Shown here in pieces: positions 1 to 7,088 of a stretch of 16,647 nt of DNA (its first letter is position 1; the number at the start of each line of letters is the position of its first letter). Under the pieces are notes generated by a model. That model worked only from the letters and a program-made list of their open reading frames with translations. It was not told the DNA's origin and ran no database searches. The stretch is from Gryganskiella cystojenkinii (lineage: Eukaryota; Mortierellomycota; Mortierellomycetes; Mortierellales; Mortierellaceae): the NCBI GenBank assembly GCA_015852425.1, contig JAAAIG010000705.1:1-16647 (forward strand). The letters run 5' to 3'. The position numbers were made by a program, and so were the translations under genes.

Positions 1-669
1 CCACATATATACACCCCTTGCACTCTCCGCCCTCGACCAGACTTGGAAAGGTCATCCTGCCTCGCCCTAGTCCTGGTTCACGACACACTTTGGTTTTAGG
101 CCATGCAAGATCAGGCGACCTAGCATCATTCGTGATCGAGACCTCGAACAATCATCGCGGTTCGTGACACCATTGCACTCCTCTTCACCTTTTCACCATT
201 CCCTCTTTTGTAGTATTCGCCCTCTAAAATACAACACTGCAATGAAAACTCCATTCACTCACAACCAATGGACTCAATTGAATTCAGTGCATGTTTGATG
301 AGACAGGCATGGAAAGGTACAGGAGTCAAGTTGAGATCCCTAAGCATGCTGGGACTGAGGAGGAAAGGAAGTGGAACATGCACCGTTTGAAGGCCAATGG
401 ACTCCTAGAGAGAATGCTAAATGGCTTTTGGAGAGCAATGGATCGAGGTGTGTTGAAAATGACATAGAGCAGTTTATTGATATCTTGCACAATTCTCATT
501 GTTGCCTTCAAAGTTAAATTGGAAAGGATTTGTGATAAAAAAAACGACTGTGACTCCAGTGTGGACCCCACTACTGTTGCGTGATTAAGACGTCTTCGTC
601 AGTGACGAGTATTCGGTCAACATGAGCGACCACAGACTCGAGTTCGTGACACTAACATATAAACCCTTT
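1..669. other. Intergenic: 3' flank of the NodB-like gene
   Basis: I see no gene here on either strand; open frames are short and have no recognisable motifs. The right part should hold the 3' UTR of the minus-strand NodB-like gene that stops at 670. A minus-strand AATAAA lies at 473-478, about 190 nt past that stop, and is the most plausible poly(A) signal. Confidence 0.5.
473..478 (-). terminator. Candidate poly(A) signal of the NodB-like gene
   Basis: A minus-strand AATAAA hexamer lies about 190 nt downstream of the NodB-like stop codon. It is the first canonical hexamer I noticed after that stop. The cleavage site cannot be placed from sequence alone. Confidence 0.35.
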
Positions 670-1624
670 TCAGCAGTGCCAGGTGTCATCACGAGCACTC
701 GGAAGGCCCACCATCAAGTAAGGGCTATTGCCAGTGCACTCGGCAATGGTCACCAACTGGTACCCAGCTGCCTTAATAATATCGATCGCGTATGGGAGCA
801 CGTTGAGTGCCGTAGTGTTGTAGACTTCATACATTAAAGCGATAAAATTGCTTGGTTTTTCAGCTATTTTCTTATCGAAAAGTTGTTGCTGTTGCGCAAC
901 AGTAGCTCCTATTAAAAGTGATTACAGGTTAGATAGTGTAACTTTTACAACATGTCAAACCACACTCCTGGCTGAACCAGGTATTTCAAACTCACCAAGA
1001 CTGTCATTCGATTCGAAATCCCAGTTAACAAGTTTTTGGTGGCGGTTGGCAGCAACTTGAAGGGTCACATTATTGTACTCCCCATATGGAGGGCGCGTGA
1101 AGGCTGGGATGGCGCCAGTGATTTTGCGGATTGCGTCTTCTGCTAAAGTTAGGAAGCACTCAATAAACACGTTTCAGCATGGATTGGTGAATCTGTCGCC
1201 TGCCCCTTCATTCAACACAACTCTCCTCCACTTTTCACTTACTCTGTGCCATTTGACTGTCGACCTGTGCCGCGGTGAGTGTTGGTAGGTGCTTATTGGC
1301 CCAGGTAAGCGAGGCAATCTGATGGCCTTTGCTGTACGCATACCTGAGCCGATCAGCTTCGTCTGCAGCATAGATACACCCCCAGTTATCTCCATTCACA
1401 AAGAAAGTGCCTTTGGAATTTGTTGCTTGCAATGCATCGACTATATTCTTCATGAAAATAGATGGGCCAGCATCAAATGTGAGGGCTACTTGGTTTGGAA
1501 TAGTGCAATGTGAAATTACACCTTGGGGCGATGCATTTGCTGGTTTGAACGTGTTTATGAAGGGAGATGCTGCCAAAAGGAGGAAAGTTGTGGCGGTAGC
1601 TAAGGAATTAACACGAGACAACAT
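670..1624 (-). CDS. Secreted chitin-deacetylase-like NodB protein, probably catalytically dead
   Basis: Three exons: 1624-1243, 1142-996 and 908-670. The introns are 100 bp (GTAAGT...CTAACTTTAG) and 87 bp (GTGAGT...TAATAG). The spliced product is 255 aa. Residues 1-31 look like a signal peptide, with a hydrophobic core at about 9-26 and possible cleavage after ANA. The rest is a polysaccharide deacetylase (CE4/NodB) domain, a family that removes acetyl groups from chitin in the cell wall or extracellular space. Motif 1 reads TFDAGP (49-54) instead of TFDDGP. Motif 2 reads SLTWAN (105-110) where SHTWSH is usual. Motif 3, TRPPYGEY (143-150), and WDFESND (168-174) are kept. Motif 5 is LMYE (201-204) instead of LNHE. 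Only the presumed catalytic base D51 survives; the metal Asp, both metal His and the catalytic His are replaced. The frame, splice sites and signal peptide are intact, which argues for a maintained pseudoenzyme rather than a dead gene. Start: the ATG directly before the signal peptide. Confidence 0.88.
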
Positions 1625-1704
1625 TTTGGGATAAGGCAATGCTGATTCGGGAGTAAAGAAAAGCTGGAGGAGGATAACAACGAGACGAAAGATGGAGCAG
1701 AGAG

Positions 1705-1716
1705 TATATTTATTTA
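1705..1716 (-). promoter_or_regulatory. TATA-like element upstream of the NodB-like gene
   Basis: On the minus strand this reads TAAATAAATATA, about 81-92 nt before the ATG at 1624. The distance suits a fungal TATA box with a short 5' UTR. No other core promoter element was recognised. Confidence 0.35.
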
Positions 1717-1734
1717 GGTATCCATCATCTATTA

Positions 1735-2010
1735 ACAATACAGGAGGGGCCGCCAAAGAAAGGATGGGAAGGGGGGCATCTATTTGCTTCAGAGTGAGAG
1801 GGGCCATGGAATGAGAAAGAGAAACTAGGAAAGGTGGAAAAGTAAGGGCAGGGAAAACCAAGGGCAGGGAGGAGCGAGAGCAGGGAAGAACGAGGGCAAG
1901 GAAAGGAAAGGGCAGGGAAAAGAAAGGAAAGGGAAGAGTTGAAGCAGGGAAGCAAGATCAGGGGAAAAGAAAGGGTAAGGAAAAAGGGCAAGGGATGCAA
2001 AAAAAATGTG
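1735..2010 (+). repeat. Polypurine low-complexity tract
   Basis: The plus strand is almost all A and G over long stretches, densest at about 1840-1995, with recurring short words such as AGGGCAGGGAA and GGAAAGG. Open frames through it translate only to Pro/Ser/Leu/Phe-rich low-complexity strings, so I do not call a gene. It sits upstream of the NodB-like gene and could be promoter-distal spacer or decayed simple repeat. Confidence 0.7.
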
Positions 2011-2152
2011 GATGTATCACCTTCTGGTGACTGAAACCGAGAAAACATAACACAGGCACAAAGGATCGCTATCTATGGCTGTCAGTGGCCGTGTCTCTGT
2101 TTCTCAACCTCTGCCTTTTTTCCTTTTTTCTTTCGTCTGCATTCATTACCTG

Positions 2153-2530
2153 ATGCCCACAGCCAAGGATGCCTGCATGTCGTCGACCTACCACCCTCAA
2201 TCCACATCAGCCATGTCGACAGCATCGCCCTCTCCTCTGGATTTCACATTCGCCTCCATCCTCAACCCATCTCCCGTCACCATCGTGGAAATCTTGCTTG
2301 ACAATGGCTCATTCCTCAACAAACGCTCTCTGCGTCTCGAAGGAGTGGCATACGACTTTGCATCCTCTTCTCTGGCGAACCGTCCATCCTTTCAATCATG
2401 AACTGCACCGTGGACCTATCGGAACATGGCCCTCTGGTCTCGTCTTGTGTCTCTCTCCTTGTGTTGTGTAGGGTTCAGCTATCCACGCTCGGAGCAACCA
2501 CAGAACTTTGACAAGGTCATCAGCCAGTTG
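2153..2530 (+). pseudogene. F-box protein fragment, frameshifted
   Basis: One frame gives a Ser/Pro-rich lead-in followed by VTIVEILLDNGS, at about 2276-2312. A second frame continues with LCVSKEWHTTLHPLLWRTVH, at about 2328-2387. Together they resemble the helices of a fungal F-box, where a VSK-W motif and a PLLW motif are typical, interrupted by a frameshift near 2300-2330. A further piece, QLSTLGATTEL, lies in a third context near 2475-2510. No long leucine-rich part follows; the sequence runs straight into the inverted duplication at 2540. F-box proteins recruit substrates to SCF ubiquitin ligases, but this copy looks non-functional. The family call rests on short motifs only. Confidence 0.5.
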
Positions 2531-2539
2531 GAGTAAAAA

Positions 2540-2979
2540 CTAACGCGAACGCTACTCCTGCTGCCACTGGCACCCTCCCCCACACCATGACCCTCCCCCA
2601 GCACCCCGGGGCCGCATCAACAACAGCCGACCGTACGCGGCGGTTGTTCGAGGTGCAGCACCTCCCCCCTGCTCCCCGCAAAAAATCATTCTTGACACTG
2701 TTTATCTGGATGAGAACCTGGGCCGCTATGCGAACCACCACCAGGCACCGACGACCAAACTCACCCGTCGTTCTATCTATTACTCGGGATTCCCCATCGA
2801 GACTGACTGCAGTGTTGTGCTTACTGCAAATCGGTAGGGTTCAGACCTTCATCCCTTCCCATGTTCCTGGCGTAGGACGAACCCTCACGATTGCTTTCAG
2901 GAACGACCAAAAGTTCAACAAAGCTTTGACGACCTCCCTGAAGATGAACGGAGTGGAGTACCCTGCCAACATGGCGGCC
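2540..2979 (+). pseudogene. Left copy of an unidentified gene fragment
   Basis: Reading plus, the arm encodes NANATPAATG, then loses frame through a one-base deletion near 2587 (ACCATGACC against ACCAGTGACC in the other arm). It reopens as RPYAAVVRG and continues through LDTVYLDENLG and YYSGFPIETDCSVVLTANR. A possible intron at 2834-2900 joins CG to G and continues as NDQKFNKALTTSLKMNGVEY in the spacer, where the sequence turns into the inverted copy. I do not recognise the family. The YAAVV-type segment is loosely reminiscent of retroelement gag N-termini, but the likely intron argues for a host gene. Confidence 0.55.
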
Positions 2980-3345
2980 CCTGAAAGCAATCGTGAGGGT
3001 TCGTCCTACGCCAGGAACATGGGAAGGGATGAAGGTCTGAACCCTACCGATTTGCAGTAAGCACAACACTGCAGTCAGTCTCGATGGGGAATCCCGAGTA
3101 ATTGATAGAACGACGAGTAAGTTTGGTCGTCGGTGCCTGGTGGTGGTTCGCATAGTGGCCCAGGTTCTCATCCAGATAAACAGTGTCGAGAACGATTTTT
3201 TTGCGGGGAGCAGGGAGAGGAGCTAGTACCTCGAACCACTGCCGCGTACGGCCTGCTGTTGTTGATGCGGCTCCGGGGTGCTGGGAGAGGGTCACTGGTG
3301 TGGGGGAGGCTGCCAGTGGCAGCAGGAGTAGCGTTCGCATTAGCT
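2540..3345. repeat. Large inverted duplication: 362/366-bp arms, 78-bp loop
   Basis: The left arm (2540-2901) and right arm (2980-3345) are reverse complements around a unique spacer at 2902-2979. The inner 123 bp of each arm (2779-2901 and 2980-3102) are identical by eye. The outer part differs at about 25 positions, including two single-base indels. Each arm carries what looks like a gene exon, then a possible 67-bp intron (GTAGGG...TTTCAG, 2834-2900 in the left arm). A transcript through both arms could fold into a long hairpin. Confidence 0.92.
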
Positions 3346-3353
3346 GTTGCCAT
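2980..3353 (-). pseudogene. Right (inverted) copy of the same gene fragment
   Basis: It reads from an ATG at 3353 as MATANANATPAATGSLPHT and continues in frame to SSPCSPQK. There a run of seven A (six in the other arm) shifts the frame, and the conserved continuation LDTVYLDENLG is found one frame over. It runs to VVLTANR, then the intron-like stretch, and ends at the spacer. This copy keeps the N-terminus that the left copy has lost, and the left copy keeps the A-run frame that this one has lost. Neither encodes a complete protein. The function is unknown. Confidence 0.55.
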
Positions 3354-3604
3354 GAGGGAAGGAAGAAAGGTTAGAAGAAGGGAAGAAAGTGCTTGGAGGA
3401 GAAAATAATATGAGGACTTTTATTTTGTGTGAGAGGGGGAAGAGCTGAATCAGTACTTGCAACCAATGCCATTCTCCTCATTCAGAGACGAAGAGGAGGA
3501 GACTTCAGTGGCCGGTCCCCTGGAGTAGACTCGGTCGCTGGGAGCATTTCTCTACCCAGCAGTAGTCATGCTCTCGGTTGCGATGTGGTTGATCGCGCTC
3601 TTTT

Positions 3605-3765
3605 TCAGGGACAATCACACTGGTGGTGACCCAGCTTGCGGCACTTGAAGCAACCGCCCTCGTGGATGAGATGAGGCTGTTCTTCAGAGGAGAGAGGGCG
3701 AGGCGCGACGGAGGTTGTTAACTTCGGTTCTCAAGTTATCAATCTCTATGTCACTGTTGGAGGCG
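3605..3765 (-). pseudogene. Decayed retrotransposon gag with CCHC zinc knuckle
   Basis: On the minus strand one frame reads EIDNLRTEVNNLRR, a coiled-coil-like end of a capsid region. After a frameshift comes RPLSSEEQPHLIHEG and then CFKCRKLGHHQCDC. The latter fits the C-x2-C-x4-H-x4-C zinc knuckle, followed at once by a stop (3605-3607). This order (acidic linker, SxEExxxLxxEG, knuckle) is typical of gag from fungal Ty3/gypsy-type LTR elements, where the knuckle binds the element's RNA. No protease, reverse transcriptase, integrase or clear LTR was seen, so this is a short dead relic. Confidence 0.6.
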
Positions 3766-3973
3766 CCTTGGCGCTAGCAGCAGAGCAAGAGGTGGCAGCA
3801 AAAGAGGAAGAGGATGTCAGGGACTGGGCAAGGACTGAACAAAGTAACATCAAGGAGAGTGACAATAAAAGTGTATTGAGAAAGCAGGATGTACTAGGCT
3901 AGGGTGTGAAGTGATTGCAGACTGAGGAATGAAAGAAGTGGGGGGAACTTGGTTCTACTTATGTTGCCTTGGG

Positions 3974-4856
3974 TTAGCCCTCGGGGTCAGCGTGCTCGAG
4001 CTCTCCGTCGTCGACATAATTATCTTCTTTTGCTTTCGCATCTATGAGTGCGACCGTGTATTTGGCGTATTCTTGTCTTGCTTCCTCGACATATTTCTTT
4101 TCCTGTTCGTAAGAATCGCCAATCTCCGCGGCGACTTGAGTATGGTAACTTGTGAAGAATCTCTCGAATGCTGTCATGCTGGCGGCGTCATAGAGGACCG
4201 GCCACGGCGCCTTACAAAAAGTACTCTTGTAATATGTTGGCTTATTCGCATAGCAAACATTGCCAGCGCTTGTACAAAGATCTTTCGAGGAGTCGCTTGC
4301 AGTGCACTTGCAGCTGCAAGACAGTGAACTGGGCGTAACATGCGAATAATACATCCCTTTATTGTGACAAGCCTCCACACACAGTTGCTTGAACATATTC
4401 TTTTGCCAACATATAAATTCATCATTGGCCGGCGGTGGTAAAATGACTACTTTGGCCGCAAAGTCGGATTATGTCTTCACAGTATCTGCACTGACACCGG
4501 TCCTCTTCTCCATCTCCTTTGCTTCGAACGCTTCGCCCAAAACGTTCATAAATGCTACCACGAAGGCGATAACAGGATGCATGGCGTCTCCACAAGTTGA
4601 TTTGGTGTATTCCTCGACGTTGCTTATAAAAAGAGAACGTATTCGCGACCCAGTTTTTAGCATAGGATTTGTCGCTGGTAACCCTCTCTTTGACAGTCGT
4701 CTTCCATTGGTCTGGCATGGTAGACTTCATTAAGTTCACCATGATTTCAAGCTCCACCGTAGACTCGACTTGAGGGGAGACGAAGACTAGAACGACCAGG
4801 AATATTGCGACACGGAGTGGCAGTGGAAACGATCTGCGGGGGCTGGTGGTGACCAT
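3974..4856 (-). pseudogene. Secreted cysteine-rich protein gene with two lesions
   Basis: It starts at the ATG at 4856. A basic N-terminus and a hydrophobic core (VAIFLVVLVFVS, about residues 16-27) form a likely signal peptide. The first frame runs to NWVANTFSF (near 4630). There a run of five T throws it out of frame; the conserved-looking continuation NVEEYTKSTCGDAMHPV is in the next frame, and four T would join them. That frame meets an in-frame TAA at 4468-4470, but the same frame carries on as SDFAAKVVILPPP and FICWQKNMFKQLCVEAC to a stop at 3974. The C-terminal part has at least ten Cys, including CSCKC, then a charged coiled-coil-like tail. No good intron removes both lesions. I do not recognise the family. 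It could be a recently dead small secreted protein, or an intact gene with sequencing errors. Confidence 0.6.
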
Positions 4857-4906
4857 TCTGGAATTGGGCGGGAGTTGATCTTGCTTCTGGTACGGTGGCT
4901 GGTTCT

Positions 4907-5058
4907 GGGGAGCGACCGAGAAGAGATGTCAGGGGAGCGACCGAGAAAAAGATTGTCATGGGATCGACCGAGAAAAAGATGTCAAACGAGGGGCCGAGAA
5001 GAAGACATCAGGGGAGCGACCGAGAAAAAAAATGTCCGAGAAAAAGGTGTCAGGGGAG
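4907..5058 (+). repeat. Imperfect tandem repeat, about 25-bp unit
   Basis: Five to six imperfect copies of a unit close to GGGGAGCGACCGAGAAAAAG followed by ATGTCA lie head to tail. Copies vary in length and in the A-run, and the last ones are shortened. The array lies upstream of the cysteine-rich secreted pseudogene and downstream of the F-box gene. Open frames across it (Glu/Arg/Lys-rich) are a product of the repeat. Confidence 0.85.
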
Positions 5059-5155
5059 GGAGTTGACGATTGCTTGCTGGTGTGGGTCGGGCATGGGCTC
5101 AAATGGACAGTGAACGAGTGAACGAAACGAGACCCCTGCAATAAAACGTTCTCTT

Positions 5156-5161
5156 TTTATT
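5156..5161 (-). terminator. Poly(A) signal of the F-box gene
   Basis: A minus-strand AATAAA lies 54 nt past the F-box stop codon. A plus-strand AATAAA at 5140-5145 faces it, making a small palindromic arrangement. No plus-strand gene ends here, so only the minus signal is likely used. Confidence 0.5.
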
Positions 5162-5214
5162 GTCATTTTGTTCCCGACATGTATCCCCCGCCATTCACTG
5201 GTAATCGGGGCTCA

Positions 5215-6849
5215 TCAACGCACGTCATCCAAGGTCAACTCATGGTAATGCTCGAGTCCAGAGAGGTGTAAGCTAAGGCTCGACAACCGCTTGAATCCCT
5301 TCAGTCGCGACACAATTTCTCGGTATCCCTCCTCCTTGTCCTCGGAGTTCACCAACACGTCGATCCACCAACGTCTCAGTCCACGACAGACCCAAGGTCG
5401 ACCCTGATGCACTCCAACCTCAGTCTCGTTCTCGTCTTCATCTCCTTCTTCCTCCTTCTCGCCTTTCTCCCCATCTTGAGCTCTCTCTCTACGGACAACA
5501 TCGGATGTTGAGAGCGTAAAGCTCAAGGTACGGATGTCGATCAGTCGCGAGCAGGTACAAAGGATTGACTGCAGGCTCGAGCTCGTGACGTTTTGACACG
5601 ATGACAAGTCCAAATGCGTCAACGTCTGACCATGACACTGAATCAAGGCCCTACAGGATCTCTCTCCAAACGGAGAACGACGGACCATCAGTCTCTCCAG
5701 GGGGGCCAGTCGCCGTCTCAGAGTCTCTTCCATTCGAGCATCCGATAGATCACTTTCGCAGAGGTTCAACTCCATTAGCCGCGGCCAACAAAACTCATCA
5801 GAACGACTTTCTGTTGTCTCGATCGCGTTCATCAAGAGTTCAACTGAGTATTTTTCCAAGTCGTCAGGATCAGTGTCCTTCCGAAAGCCGGACCAATGCA
5901 GACTCTCGAGCTGTGGAGAGCGAGCAACGAGGCTCAATATCCTATCTAAGTATGGCCGATCAAACTCGTTGTTTTCGAGGTGAAGTCGACGCAGACGCCA
6001 TGTGATGTTGTCATCAACATTGTTGTGCCCATTGTTCTTGTCATTGTCATTATTGCTGCTGTTGCTGCTCTCGGGGTCTCTTGGTTCATCTCCTTGTTCA
6101 GGATCCTCACTCTCACTCTCGCTCTCGACCAAGAGCCAAACTGTACAGTATTCCAGCACCAACTCCTCCAAGGACCGGATCAGGATGGTTTTCCAAAAGA
6201 TAGGGATCGCCTCTTTGCATGTCCATTGCAACGAGTGTAGTTTTAGCCTTTGCAGTCCCAGGAAATAATCCGAGAATGAGTAGCGATGGCAGTGATACTT
6301 GTTATGGTAAAGGCGATAGTGGCAGTAGTGGTCATGAACAAGTGACAGCAAGATTCGCCAGTGCTTTGATTGCTCAGCAGGAGCCGAAATTGATCGACAA
6401 TGAGTCAGTTTGAGTTCTTGAAGAGCTCCATGATGACGCCAGAGAGAATCTTCCAAGATGCAGGGCGAAGTGTTTCCGTTAGAATACCAGTCTTCATCCT
6501 TGAGGACTAGCTTTTTCAGGTTTGGGAACGAGATGGTGGCGTATTCGGTTGTATAAGGTTTGCCACGCCTCCACCAGTAATAGCCCAGAGTGCGGACGAG
6601 CGCGGCATGGGTACGGACGGCAGAGACAGGAGGCAGGGGGTGGTGTTCTCGACTGGGTATTCGGATATCGGACCAGAACAGAGGGAGGAAGGCATCCTTG
6701 AAGGCCTTTGAGACCAGACAGCAATTCATGATCGCAGGCCTGTCGCCTTGAAGTTGAGATGCGATCGAGGCCAAGAGTTCAGGAATGTCGAGGGCATGTT
6801 GGACAATGTCTGTGGATAATGGCTGTGTTAGTGGTTGCTTGTCCGCCAT
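5215..6849 (-). CDS. F-box protein with LRR-like repeats
   Basis: A single-exon 544-aa protein. The F-box lies at about residues 19-62: IPELLASIASQL, then CLVSKAFKDAFLPLFW. Downstream are irregular leucine-rich segments such as FPNLKKLVL, LQELKLTHC, LQRLKLHSL, SLEELVLEYC, LRRLHLENN, LMELNLCESDL and LTHLDLSSCQNVT, as expected for a substrate-binding LRR domain. F-box proteins bind Skp1 and bring substrates to an SCF ubiquitin ligase. Two acidic low-complexity inserts are present (SESESEDPEQGDEP and an E/D-rich stretch after DGEKGEKEEE), plus a short His/Tyr-rich run near HDHYCHYRLYHNKYHCHRY. The ATG at 6849 is the first in frame; the upstream open stretch is Lys/Gly-rich and has no ATG. The stop at 5215 is followed by a poly(A) signal. 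The substrate is unknown. Confidence 0.85.
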   Translation of the reverse strand: MADKQPLTQPLSTDIVQHALDIPELLASIASQLQGDRPAIMNCCLVSKAFKDAFLPLFWSDIRIPSREHHPLPPVSAVRTHAALVRTLGYYWWRRGKPYTTEYATISFPNLKKLVLKDEDWYSNGNTSPCILEDSLWRHHGALQELKLTHCRSISAPAEQSKHWRILLSLVHDHYCHYRLYHNKYHCHRYSFSDYFLGLQRLKLHSLQWTCKEAIPIFWKTILIRSLEELVLEYCTVWLLVESESESEDPEQGDEPRDPESSNSSNNDNDKNNGHNNVDDNITWRLRRLHLENNEFDRPYLDRILSLVARSPQLESLHWSGFRKDTDPDDLEKYSVELLMNAIETTESRSDEFCWPRLMELNLCESDLSDARMEETLRRRLAPLERLMVRRSPFGERSCRALIQCHGQTLTHLDLSSCQNVTSSSLQSILCTCSRLIDIRTLSFTLSTSDVVRRERAQDGEKGEKEEEGDEDENETEVGVHQGRPWVCRGLRRWWIDVLVNSEDKEEGYREIVSRLKGFKRLSSLSLHLSGLEHYHELTLDDVR

Positions 6850-7088
6850 GTGAATGGAGGGGTTGATGTCAGATTTGAATTGATCTTGAAGGTGCGGTGG
6901 GAGAGAAAGAGTTATTCTTTTTTTGCCCCCTCTTTTGCCTCTTTTTTTGCCCCCTCGTTTTTTTTGCACCTTGAACCAAAAATCATGTTCCTCTGAGCTA
7001 GCGCCGCCACCAAATTTCACATCGCTGCATTTAGGATCGGTGTGTGTGCCTCGTTGAGACTTTTCATTTGACTTTCTACAGAAATATT
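6850..7088. other. Short intergenic: UBE3A-like 3' end and F-box promoter
   Basis: Only 239 bp separate the stop of the HECT ligase gene (7089) from the F-box start (6849). The part nearest the F-box gene holds T-rich runs broken by GCCCCC/GCCTC on the plus strand (about 6910-6970). No canonical AATAAA for the HECT gene was seen, so its 3' UTR may overlap the F-box promoter. Confidence 0.5.

Noticed and set aside
326..571. 81-aa minus-strand frame downstream of the NodB-like gene
   Set aside because: There is no domain, no splice continuity with the NodB-like gene, and it spans the likely poly(A) signal.
1725..2048. 107-aa minus-strand frame rich in Phe, Leu, Pro and Ser with apparent hydrophobic segments
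   Set aside because: It is a translation of the polypurine tract; the composition is fully explained by the low-complexity DNA.
4875..5113. Plus-strand charged open frames over the tandem array
   Set aside because: They are frames of the repeat itself, with no start context and no similarity outside the repeat.
5601..6005. 134-aa plus-strand open frame inside the F-box gene
   Set aside because: It is antisense to a clearly coding F-box/LRR protein, has no recognisable domain and no promoter or poly(A) context of its own.
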